A stretch of DNA of 64,000 nt from JAMHWF01 sp964371405 (GTDB lineage Bacteria > Pseudomonadota > Gammaproteobacteria > Burkholderiales > Burkholderiaceae_C), in the NCBI GenBank assembly GCA_964371405.1, contig CAYJLV010000012.1:30103-94102 (forward strand), in the 5' to 3' direction. The notes beneath the pieces were generated by a model. It was given only the letters and a program-made list of their open reading frames with translations, searched no databases and had not been told where the DNA came from. Of the stretch, positions 41,184 to 50,189 are shown piece after piece (the first letter of the stretch is position 1; every line of letters starts with the position of its first letter). A program made the translations under genes and the position numbers.

Positions 41184-44100
41184 ATGTTCGACGCCCTCAT
41201 CAACTTCAGCCTGCGCCAGCGCTTCGTCGTGATCGGCGTGGCGCTGCTGCTCGTCGCCTACGGGTTGCTGAGCGCGCAGCGCATGCCGGTCGACGTATTC
41301 CCGGATCTGAACAAGCCCACCGTCACGCTGATGTCGGAAGCCGGCGGCATGGCGCCCGAGGAAGTGGAGCAGCTCGTCACCTTTCCGATCGAGACGAGCA
41401 TGAACGGCATGCCCGGCGTGACGCGCGTGCGCTCGACTTCGGGCGTCGGCCTGTCGGTCGTCTATGTCGAGTTCGAATGGGGCAGCGACGTGTACCTCAA
41501 CCGTCAGGTGGTCGCCGAGCGTCTGAACCTGGTGCGTGAGCAGTTGCCCGACGGCGTCGTGCCGCAGCTCGGACCGATCTCGTCGATCATGGGCGAGGTG
41601 CTGCTGCTCGCGCTGCCGGCCGATCCGGCGCAGGCCAGCGCGATGGCGGTGCGCGAGTATGCCGACGCCGTGCTGCGGCCGCGCCTGCTGGCGCTGCCGG
41701 GCATCGCGCAGGTGGTGACGATCGGCGGCGAGGTGCGCCAGTACCGCGTCGAGATCGACCCGGCGCAGCTGCAGGCGCTGGGCGTCGAGCGCGAGCGGGT
41801 CGATGCGGCGCTGCGCGGCTTCGGCGCCAACACCAGTGGCGGCTTCCTCGAGGAGCACGGCCGCGAGCTGCTGATCCGCCAGATCGGCCGCACGACGAGC
41901 ATCGACGACCTGCGCAACCTCGTCGTCACGGTCAAGGACGGCCAGCCGGTGCTGCTGCGTCAGGTGGCCGCGGTGCGCATCGCGGCGGCCGTCAAGCGCG
42001 GCGACGGCGGCTATGGTGCCAAGCCGGCCGTGATCCTGTCGGTGCAGAAGCAGCCCGGCGCCGACAGCGTGAAGCTGACGCGCGCCGTCGAGCAGGCGAT
42101 CGACGAGCTGGCGGCGAGCCGGCCGGCGGGCATCGGCGCGCCTCAGTTCCTGTTCCGCCAGGCCGACTTCATCGAGCGCGCGATCGACAACGTGGCGCAG
42201 GCGCTGCGCGACGGCGCGGCGATCGTCGCCGTCGTGCTGTTCCTGTTCCTGCTCAACGTGCGCACGACAGCGATCTCGCTGGTCGCGATTCCGCTGGCGC
42301 TGCTGACGACGGCCGTCGTGTTCCGCTGGTTCGGCCTCTCGATCAACACGATGACGCTGGGCGGCCTGGCGATCGCGATCGGCGAGCTGGTCGACGACGC
42401 CGTCGTCGACGTCGAGAACGTGCTGCGCCGGTTGCGCGAGAACCGCGCGCTCGCCGAGCCGCGGCCGGCGCTCGAGGTCGTCGCCGCGGCGTCCAAGGAG
42501 GTGCGCAGCGGCGTCGTCTACGCGACGCTGATCGTCGTGCTCGTGTTTCTGCCCCTGTTCGCGCTGCCTGGCATCGAGGGGCGGCTGTTCACGCCGCTCG
42601 GGCTGGCCTACATCGTCTCGATCCTCGCCAGCATGGTCGTCGCGACGACAGTGACGCCGGTGCTGTGTTACTGGCTGCTGCCCGGCATGAAGCGCCTCGA
42701 GCGCGGCGACAGCCCGCTGGTGCGCCGGCTCAAGAGCTGGGACGCGCGTCTGCTCGGCTGGTCGTTCCGCCGCGGGCGCGTGCTGCTCGGCGCGGCGGTG
42801 GTCGCCGTTGCGGCAGCCGCCGTGGCAGCGGCGCAGTTCCCGCGCACCTTCCTGCCGCCGTTCAACGAAGGCACGCTCACCGTCACGATGCTGCTCGAGC
42901 CGGGCACTTCGCTGCCCGAGACGAACCGCATCGGCACCCTCGCCGAGCAGATCGCGATGCAGGTGCCCGAGGTGGCGAGCGTCGGGCGCCGCACCGGCCG
43001 CGCCGAGCTCGACGAGCACGCCGAGAGCGTGCACTACAGCGACCTCGAGATCGACCTGAAGCCGTCGCACCGCTCGCAGGATGCCGTCGTCGAGGATCTG
43101 CGCAGCCGGCTTGCCGTGCTGCCGGCGTCGATCGGCGTCGGCCAGCCCATTTCGCACCGGCTCGACCACCTGCTGTCGGGCGTGCGCGCGCAGATCGCGC
43201 TGAAGATCTACGGCGACGACCTCGACACGCTGCGCGGCACGGCCGAGCTGCTGCGCAGCCGTCTCGCCGGCGTTCGCGGCATCGCCGACCTGCAGGTCGA
43301 GAAGCAGGTGCCGATCCCGCAGCTGAAGATCCGCATCGACTACGCGGCGGCGGCGCGCTACGGCGTTGCGCCGGGCACGCTGCTCGCCGCGCTCGGCCAG
43401 GCGATCGAGGGCGAGCGCGTCGCGCAGATCGTCGACGGCAACCTGCGCCACGACGTCGTCGTTCGCCTGCCCGACAGCGCGCGCGGCCCCGAGGCGCTGC
43501 GCCGGCTGCTGATCGAGACGCCGCTCGGCCGCGTGCCGCTGGAGAAGGTGGCCGCGATCGACGAGACCGAAGGGCCGAACCAGATCGGCCGCGAGAACGG
43601 GCGCCGGCGCATCGTCGTCTCGGCCAACAGCGAGGGGCGTGCGCTGTCGGAGGTGGTGGGCGAAATTCGCAGCATCGTCGCCGCGACGCCGCTGCCGCCG
43701 GGCACCCACACCGCGCTCGAAGGCCAGTTCCAGGCGCAGGAAGATGCGGCGCGCCTGATCGCGCTGCTGGCCGCGGTGTCGCTGGCGATGGTGTTCGTCG
43801 TGCTCTATGCGCGCTACCGCTCCGCGGTGCTGGCGGGCATCGTGATGGGCAACATCCCGCTCGCGCTGGTCGGCAGCGTGGCGGCGCTGGCGATCGCCGG
43901 CCAGCCGCTGTCGATCGCGGCGCTGGTCGGCTTCATCACGCTGGCCGGCATCGCGACGCGCAACGGCATCCTCAAGATCAGCCACTACGTCAACCTGTGC
44001 GCCTTCGAAGGCGAACGCTTCGGCGACGCCATGATCGTGCGCGGCTCGCTCGAGCGCCTGACGCCGGTGCTGATGACGGCGCTGGTCGCCGCCTTCGCGC

Positions 44101-44288
44101 TGCTGCCGCTGCTGCTCGCCGCCGATGCGCCGGGCAAGGAAGTGCTGCATCCGGTGGCCGTCGTCATCTTCGGCGGTCTGATCAGCTCGACGCTGCTCGA
44201 CACGCTGCTCACGCCCGTGATGTACCGCCTGTGGGGCGCGCGCGCGACGGCTCGGCTGGTCACGTCGCGATCCACCGGGAGCTATTGA
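41184..44288 (+). CDS. CzcA-family heavy-metal RND efflux pump
   Basis: 1034 residues with RND topology: one N-terminal helix, a large periplasmic loop, six helices, then a repeat of this pattern. The starting block is FSLRQRFVVIGVALLLVAYG, followed by RMPVDVFPDLNKPTVTLMSE. The transmembrane helix 4 proton-relay region is GGLAIAIGELVDDAVVDVEN (about 393-412), with the Asp pair and Glu of HME pumps. The substrate cannot be fixed: the motif differs from the classical Zn/Co CzcA signature and from CusA. It is energised by the proton gradient and exports divalent or monovalent metal ions from the cytoplasm or periplasm. Start ATG 41184. Confidence 0.93.
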   Translation: MFDALINFSLRQRFVVIGVALLLVAYGLLSAQRMPVDVFPDLNKPTVTLMSEAGGMAPEEVEQLVTFPIETSMNGMPGVTRVRSTSGVGLSVVYVEFEWGSDVYLNRQVVAERLNLVREQLPDGVVPQLGPISSIMGEVLLLALPADPAQASAMAVREYADAVLRPRLLALPGIAQVVTIGGEVRQYRVEIDPAQLQALGVERERVDAALRGFGANTSGGFLEEHGRELLIRQIGRTTSIDDLRNLVVTVKDGQPVLLRQVAAVRIAAAVKRGDGGYGAKPAVILSVQKQPGADSVKLTRAVEQAIDELAASRPAGIGAPQFLFRQADFIERAIDNVAQALRDGAAIVAVVLFLFLLNVRTTAISLVAIPLALLTTAVVFRWFGLSINTMTLGGLAIAIGELVDDAVVDVENVLRRLRENRALAEPRPALEVVAAASKEVRSGVVYATLIVVLVFLPLFALPGIEGRLFTPLGLAYIVSILASMVVATTVTPVLCYWLLPGMKRLERGDSPLVRRLKSWDARLLGWSFRRGRVLLGAAVVAVAAAAVAAAQFPRTFLPPFNEGTLTVTMLLEPGTSLPETNRIGTLAEQIAMQVPEVASVGRRTGRAELDEHAESVHYSDLEIDLKPSHRSQDAVVEDLRSRLAVLPASIGVGQPISHRLDHLLSGVRAQIALKIYGDDLDTLRGTAELLRSRLAGVRGIADLQVEKQVPIPQLKIRIDYAAAARYGVAPGTLLAALGQAIEGERVAQIVDGNLRHDVVVRLPDSARGPEALRRLLIETPLGRVPLEKVAAIDETEGPNQIGRENGRRRIVVSANSEGRALSEVVGEIRSIVAATPLPPGTHTALEGQFQAQEDAARLIALLAAVSLAMVFVVLYARYRSAVLAGIVMGNIPLALVGSVAALAIAGQPLSIAALVGFITLAGIATRNGILKISHYVNLCAFEGERFGDAMIVRGSLERLTPVLMTALVAAFALLPLLLAADAPGKEVLHPVAVVIFGGLISSTLLDTLLTPVMYRLWGARATARLVTSRSTGSY

Positions 44289-44334
44289 TGGCTGTACTTG
44301 TCGTTCTGGTTGTTGTTCCGAAGGAGTGAATGTC

Positions 44335-44772
44335 ATGAAGTTGCGCTCTCTTGTCATCGCCGTCGCGGCTGTGACGCTGTCGTCGTTCGGCGCTCTCGCT
44401 CACGACGATGCCACGCTCGACGCGGCCACCTCGCCCAACGGCGGCCAGGTCCGCATGGCCGGCGCCTGGCACTACGAACTCGTCGTCGCACCGGTGGGCG
44501 CGAAGGCGGCGGCGCCCGTCGTCGTCTACGTCAGTGACCATGCATCGGTCAAGGTGTCGACGGCCGGCGCGACCGGCAGCGTGACGATCCTTGCCGGCGG
44601 CAAGAAGACGACGATCGCGCTGCAGCCCGACGGCGACAACCGCATGAAGGGCAGCGGCGCCTACGTGTCGACTCCCGACATGAAGGCAGTGGTGTCGATC
44701 GCGCTGCCGGGGCAGGCTGCGCAGCAGGCGCGGTTCACGCCGCTGGCCGTCGCGGCGCACAAGGCGCACTGA
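44335..44772 (+). CDS. small secreted protein of the metal efflux operon
   Basis: 145 residues. The start at 44335 has AAGGAG 8 nt upstream; a GTG three codons earlier is less likely. The signal peptide ends at SFGALAHDD. The mature protein has a beta-rich fold (GGQVRMAGAWHYELVVAP, VVVYVSDHASVKVSTAGATG) and a His-containing C-terminus. It resembles the second half of the 39302-39859 protein in style. It is 46 bp downstream of the pump and likely periplasmic; role unknown. Confidence 0.72.
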   Translation: MKLRSLVIAVAAVTLSSFGALAHDDATLDAATSPNGGQVRMAGAWHYELVVAPVGAKAAAPVVVYVSDHASVKVSTAGATGSVTILAGGKKTTIALQPDGDNRMKGSGAYVSTPDMKAVVSIALPGQAAQQARFTPLAVAAHKAH

Positions 44773-44773
44773 C

Positions 44774-44858
44774 GGCGACACCCCGCTCGCCGGGTGCGGC
44801 AAGCGACCCTCCAAGAGGGTACGGGCCTTGCTTGGGGCGGCCCGGCGCGGCTGCGCGC
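44774..44858. repeat. dispersed two-hairpin intergenic repeat, copy B
   Basis: It matches copy A at 11846-11932 closely: CGCTCGCCG and CGGCAAGCG in the first hairpin (one mismatch), then GGGCCTTGCTTGGGGCGGCC. It lies directly after the small metal-operon gene and just before the convergent livF stop, again a terminator-like position. Confidence 0.75.
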
Positions 44859-44868
44859 CGTGGCGCGC

Positions 44869-45623
44869 TCACAGCGCGAGATATTGCTGGCGCAGCTCCT
44901 TGCTGGCCAGCACCTCGCCGGCGCTGCCGTCGAACACGACCTCGCCCATGTCGAGGATGATGGCGCGGTTGGCCAGGTGCAGCGCGGCGATGGCGTTCTG
45001 CTCGACGATGACGGTGGTGAAGCGCAGCCGCTTGAGCTCTTCGAGGATCTTCTCGATCTCGCGCACGATCACCGGCGCCAGGCCTTCGTAGGGCTCGTCG
45101 AGCAGCAGCAGCTTGACGTCGCGCGCCAGCGCGCGCGCCACCGCCAGCATCTGCTGCTCGCCGCCCGACAGCGTCACCGCCTCCTGGCGGCGACGCTCCG
45201 CGAGGCGCGGGAAGTGTTCATAGAGCCGTTCGACGGGCCAGCCGCGCGGCGCCTCGATCTGCGCGAGCTGCAGGTTCTCCTCCACCGTCAGGCCGCCGAT
45301 GATGCGCCGGTCTTCGGGCACCAGGCCGACGCCGTGTCGCGCGGCCTGCCAGGCCGCCATGCGGTGCAGCGGCTGGCCGTCGAGCCAGATCTCGCCGCTC
45401 GCCAGCCGCGGGTCGTCCAGGCGAGCGATGGTGCGCAGCGTCGACGTCTTGCCGGCGCCGTTGCGGCCGAGCAGGGCGACGATCTCGCCTTCATGGACCT
45501 CGAAGCCGACGCCCTGCACGATGTAGCTCTCGCCGTAGTAGGCGTGCAGGTCGCGGCAGCAGAAGTAGGCGCGCGGCGCCGCGGCGGGCGGCGCTTCGGG
45601 GGCGTGCAGGGGGGCGGGAAGAC

Positions 45624-45627
<4 letters not shown>
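44869..45627 (-). CDS. livF: branched-chain amino-acid-type ABC transporter ATPase LivF
   Basis: 252 residues from GTG 45627. Walker A is GRNGAGKTST, signature LSGGEQQML, Walker B LLLLDEPYEGL, and the H-loop region IVEQNA. The short linker loops are typical of LivF. The start overlaps the livG stop (GTGA). It is the last gene of the five-gene importer operon and hydrolyses ATP at the inner face with LivG. Confidence 0.93.
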
Positions 45628-46379
<752 letters not shown>

Positions 46380-46388
46380 GGCGCTGCC

Positions 46389-47573
46389 TCAGGCCACGCT
46401 GGCGCTGCTGCGGCGTGCCACCGTTGCCGCGGCGCTGGCGGAACCGGCCGACGTTGTCGGTGCCGGCATGTGCCGCTGCGCCGTGCGGCCGAAGAGGGCG
46501 CCCAGGCGGCGCAGGCCCTCCATCACGCCGCCGGGCAGGAAGATGACGAGGACCATGAACAGCATGCCGAGCGTGAGGTGCCAGCCGTCGCCGACGAACA
46601 GCGAAGTGACGGCGACGACGGCGTTCTCCAGCGGGTCGGGCAGGAAGGCGAAGAAGTCGTGCAGCACCTGGCTGTTGAAGGCCGAGAAGATGTTCTCCAG
46701 GTACTTGATGATGGCCGCGCCGAGCACCGGACCGAGCAGCGTGCCGACGCCGCCGAGGATCGTCATCAGCACGACTTCGCCCGACGCCGTCCACTGCATG
46801 CGCTCGGCGCCGGCCAGCGGGTCGGTGACGGCGAGCAGCGAACCGGCGAGACCGGCGTACAGGCCCGAGACGACGAAGGCCGCGAGTGCATAGGGGCGTG
46901 TGTGCACACCGGTGTAGTTGAGCCGGTTCTGGTTCGACTTGATCGCCCGCAGCATGGTGCCGAACGGCGAGCGCGTGATGCGCATCGCGACGTAGAACGC
47001 CGCGATGAGCAGCGCGGCGCAGAAATAGAACCCGCTGTAGCCGCTCATCGGGATGCCGAACAGATGCGTCGACGGGATGATGCTGCTCGGCCCCGACAGC
47101 CAGGTGTCGATGACGCGCGGATCGGTGCGCCGGATCTGCAGTCCGGTCTCGCCGTTGGTCAGCGGCGTGAGCACCGAGTACGCGAGGTTGTACGACATCT
47201 GCGCGAACGCCAGTGTGAGGATCGAGAAGTAGATGCCCGAGCGACGCAGGCTCAGGTAGCCGATGGCGAGCGCGAACAGGCCGGCGACGATCGTGCCGAA
47301 CAGCACCGCGGGAATCACGTTGGCGGTGAGCAGCTTGAAGCACCACACGGCGGTGTAGGAGCCGACGCCCAGGAATGCGGCATGGCCGAACGACAGATAG
47401 CCGGTGAGGCCGAACAGGATGTTGAAGCCGATGGCGAAGATGCCGTAGATGGCGAAGCGCTGCAGCAGGTCGGGGTAGCCGGCGCCGAGCGGCGCCATCC
47501 ACAGCGGCATCGCGAGCACGGCGAGCGCGAAGCCGCCGACGAGCAGCAGGTCGTTGCGGGCGGAATTCGTCAT
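46389..47573 (-). CDS. livM: branched-chain amino-acid-type ABC permease LivM
   Basis: 394 residues with about ten hydrophobic segments. Conserved features are FGLTGYLSFGHAAFLGVGSY, RSPFGTMLRAIKSNQNRLNY (the coupling loop to the ATPase) and TILGGVGTLLGPVLGAAIIK. A cytosolic Ala-rich tail of about 40 residues extends beyond the usual end. It pairs with LivH to form the inner-membrane channel. Confidence 0.93.
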   Translation of the reverse strand: MTNSARNDLLLVGGFALAVLAMPLWMAPLGAGYPDLLQRFAIYGIFAIGFNILFGLTGYLSFGHAAFLGVGSYTAVWCFKLLTANVIPAVLFGTIVAGLFALAIGYLSLRRSGIYFSILTLAFAQMSYNLAYSVLTPLTNGETGLQIRRTDPRVIDTWLSGPSSIIPSTHLFGIPMSGYSGFYFCAALLIAAFYVAMRITRSPFGTMLRAIKSNQNRLNYTGVHTRPYALAAFVVSGLYAGLAGSLLAVTDPLAGAERMQWTASGEVVLMTILGGVGTLLGPVLGAAIIKYLENIFSAFNSQVLHDFFAFLPDPLENAVVAVTSLFVGDGWHLTLGMLFMVLVIFLPGGVMEGLRRLGALFGRTAQRHMPAPTTSAGSASAAATVARRSSASVA

Positions 47574-47588
47574 GGCGGCCGGCGTCCT

Positions 47589-48605
47589 TCAGGTTTCCAT
47601 CAGGCCCTTGCGACCCATCAGTCCGCGCGGGCGCACCAGCAGGATCACGACGGCCACGAGGTAGATCACGATCTGGTCGATGCCGGGCAGCAGGTTCTTC
47701 ACCTCGTTCATCGAGGCGAACGACTGCAGGATGCCGAGCAGGAAGCCGGCCGCCACCGCGCCGCCGAGCGAGCCCATGCCGCCCACCACGACGACGACGA
47801 AGGAGAGGACCAGGAACTCCATGCCCATGTGGTAGTCGGGCGCGAGGATCGGCGTGTACATGGCGCCGGCCACGCCGGCCACGATCACGGCGATGCCGAA
47901 GACGACGGTGAAGCGGCGCTCGATGTGGATGCCGAACAGGCCCACCGTCTCGCGGTCGCGCATGCCGGCCCGCACCACCATGCCGAAGGTGGTGTAGCGC
48001 AGGAACGCGAACACGGCGGCGATGACGACCAGCGAGAAGCCGAAGTAGATGAGGCGCCACCACGGGTAGCTCAGCGCGTCGCCGAAGCCCAGCCAGGCGC
48101 CGACGTTGGCCGTGCCCGAGACGACGTCCGGCGCCGGCGCGGGGATGGCGTTGGCGCCGAAGTACGACTTGACGATTTCCTGCAGCACGATCGCCAGGCC
48201 GAAAGTGACGAGGATCTGGTCGGCGTGCGGGCGCCGGTAGAAGTGGCGGATCAGTCCGCGCTCCATTGCCACGCCCAGCGCCAGCATGACGGGAATGGCG
48301 AGCAGGATCGACAGCGGCACGGCCCAGTCGATCAGGCGCGCACCGGTGTCGCCGAGCCACAGCTGCAGGTAGGGCACTTCCTTGTAGGCATCGAAAAAGG
48401 TGACGCTCTCGTCCTTGACGAGCTTGGAGATCGTCAGCAGTTCGTGAGTCGTCACGGCGCAGAAGCCGCCGAGCATGAACAGCGCGCCGTGCGCGAAGTT
48501 AACGACGCCCAGCGTGCCGAAGATCAGCGTCAGGCCGAGCGCGATCAGCGCATAGGCGCCGCCCTTGTCGAGACCGTTGAGCAGCTGCAGCAGGAAGGCT
48601 TCCAT
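47589..48605 (-). CDS. livH: branched-chain amino-acid-type ABC permease LivH
   Basis: 338 residues. ATG 48605 gives the family start MEAFLLQLLNGLDKGGAYAL, followed by TLGVVNFAHGALFMLGGF. GMGSLGGAVAAGFLLGILQS near residue 270 is the C-terminal conserved block. An insert of about 35 residues near residue 50 (KDESVTFFDAYKEVPYLQLW) distinguishes it from E. coli LivH. It lies 15 bp upstream of livM. The frame is open upstream, but that part lacks similarity. Confidence 0.92.
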   Translation of the reverse strand: MEAFLLQLLNGLDKGGAYALIALGLTLIFGTLGVVNFAHGALFMLGGFCAVTTHELLTISKLVKDESVTFFDAYKEVPYLQLWLGDTGARLIDWAVPLSILLAIPVMLALGVAMERGLIRHFYRRPHADQILVTFGLAIVLQEIVKSYFGANAIPAPAPDVVSGTANVGAWLGFGDALSYPWWRLIYFGFSLVVIAAVFAFLRYTTFGMVVRAGMRDRETVGLFGIHIERRFTVVFGIAVIVAGVAGAMYTPILAPDYHMGMEFLVLSFVVVVVGGMGSLGGAVAAGFLLGILQSFASMNEVKNLLPGIDQIVIYLVAVVILLVRPRGLMGRKGLMET

Positions 48606-48680
48606 GGGCGAGCGCGGGCGCGTCAGGGCGAAAAGGGCGCCGCACCGCCGGCGGAGCGGCGCGGCGAAGGGCAACGCGGA

Positions 48681-50015
48681 TCAGGCCGTCGTATACGGGC
48701 CGAGTTCGCCGCCGCCCATGGCGACGTCGTACTCGACCTGCTTGCGCGGCACGACCTTCACCACTTCGAGCAGGCCGAAGCGGTTCTTCGGCTTCTCGGC
48801 GCCGCGCATCACGAGCACGTCCTTGAAGCACTGGTGGTCGCCGGCGCGATACTCCGTCGGGCCGTTGCCCAGCCCGTCGAACTTGAAGCCCTCGAGCGAC
48901 TTGATGACCTCGGGCGGGTAGAAGGTGCCGGCCTTCTCGACTGCGTTGGCATACAGCAGCGTCTGCACGTAGCAGGTGTGCGCGGCCTGCGACGGCGGCT
49001 CGCCGTACTCCTGGCCGAACGACTTGGCGAACACCTTGGTCGCCTCGTCCTCGAGCGTCCAGTGCCAGTTGGCGGTGCCGAGAATGCCCTTGACGGCGTC
49101 ACCAGCGCCCTGCGCCATCAGCCGCGAGTAGAGCGGCACGACGATCTCGAACTGCTTACCGTTGACCATCTTGTCGCGCATGCCGAACTGCACCGCCTGG
49201 CGCAGCGAGTTGACCATGTCCTTGCCGTAGTGGTTGAGGATCAGCACGTCGGCGCCCGAGTTGAGCACCGGCGTGATGTACTGCGAGAAGTCGCCCGCAC
49301 CCAGTGGCGTGCGCACCGCCTTGACCGTCTTCCAGCCGAGCGCTTCGGTCGCGTTCTTCAGCGATTCCTCCTGCGTCCAGCCCCAGGTGTAGTCGGCCGT
49401 CAGGTGGTAGGCGCGGCGGTCCTTGCCCATCTCCTGCGCCAGGATCGGCGCCAGCGCCTGGCCCGACATGTAGGCGTTGAAGAAGTGCCGGAAGCCGTAG
49501 CGGCGGCGGTCCTTCATCGTCGTGTCGTTGGAGTGGGACAGGCCCACCATGAAGACGATGCCCATCTCCTGCGCGAGCGACTGCGCCGCCACCGCCACCG
49601 CCGACGACGAACCGCCGGAGAACATGACCACGCCGTCCTTTTCGATCATTCGCTTGGCCGAGGCGCGCGCGGCGTCGGCCTTGGTCTGCGTGTCGCCGGT
49701 GACGTACTGCACCTTCTTGCCTAGGATGCCGTTGCCCTTGAGCGACGAGGGCTTGAACGTCTTCATCATGCCGCCGTCGCCTTCGCCGTTGAGGTGCTTG
49801 GCGGCGAGCTTGAACGCCTTCAGTTCGTCGTTGCCTTCGTCGGCATACGGGCCGCTCTGCGGCACGTTGAAGCCGAGCGTCACCGTCTTCGATTTGCTCG
49901 GGTCATTGCGGAACTGCGCCGCCCAGGCGTTGCGCACGAAGAAGGAGGGCGCCGCCAGACCCGCGCCGAGGGCGCCCATGCTCTTGAGCAGCTTGCGTCG
50001 AACGTCGTCTTGCAT
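48681..50015 (-). CDS. livK: periplasmic substrate-binding protein of the Liv-type importer
   Basis: 444 residues. The start at 50015 (MQDDVRRKLLKSMGALGAGL) has CGGAGA upstream and a twin-arginine-like signal peptide ending AWAA. The mature protein is a type I periplasmic-binding fold: TVTLGFNVPQSGPYADEGND near residue 45, VVMFSGGSSSAVAVAAQSLA, and YHLTADYTWGWTQEE. It binds the ligand for LivHMGF; branched-chain amino acids are the default guess, but this subclass also includes receptors for amides, urea and short-chain acids. First gene of the operon, divergent from the ScfR-type regulator. Confidence 0.88.
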   Translation of the reverse strand: MQDDVRRKLLKSMGALGAGLAAPSFFVRNAWAAQFRNDPSKSKTVTLGFNVPQSGPYADEGNDELKAFKLAAKHLNGEGDGGMMKTFKPSSLKGNGILGKKVQYVTGDTQTKADAARASAKRMIEKDGVVMFSGGSSSAVAVAAQSLAQEMGIVFMVGLSHSNDTTMKDRRRYGFRHFFNAYMSGQALAPILAQEMGKDRRAYHLTADYTWGWTQEESLKNATEALGWKTVKAVRTPLGAGDFSQYITPVLNSGADVLILNHYGKDMVNSLRQAVQFGMRDKMVNGKQFEIVVPLYSRLMAQGAGDAVKGILGTANWHWTLEDEATKVFAKSFGQEYGEPPSQAAHTCYVQTLLYANAVEKAGTFYPPEVIKSLEGFKFDGLGNGPTEYRAGDHQCFKDVLVMRGAEKPKNRFGLLEVVKVVPRKQVEYDVAMGGGELGPYTTA

Positions 50016-50060
50016 TTCGGTCTCCGACAGAGTTGGTGAGGCCAAGCATGGGAGACCTAT

Positions 50061-50146
50061 GTCAAGATCTCAACAACTCATTGACGCGCAACACTATTCG
50101 AGTCAATCTGCGATTCGCTACGGAGTTGATTCCGTCAACGATTGAC
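50061..50146. promoter_or_regulatory. cluster of GTCAA/TTGAC half-sites between livK and the ScfR-type gene
   Basis: Within 86 bp are GTCAA (50061), TTGAC (50081), GTCAA (50102), TTGAT (50126), GTCAA (50134) and TTGAC (50142). The last two form a perfect palindrome, GTCAACGATTGAC. They lie in the shared divergent promoter region. A repeated operator for the adjacent XRE-type regulator is the simplest reading; one TTGAC could also be a -35 element. Confidence 0.55.
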
Positions 50147-50189
50147 ACCGCACCGCAGCAATTCGAGGGTTTGCACGGAGGCTTTCGCG

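Noticed and set aside
41145..44357. A 1070-codon open frame on the minus strand
   Set aside because: It lies wholly antisense to the CzcA-family pump and shows no family motifs, only low-complexity charged residues.
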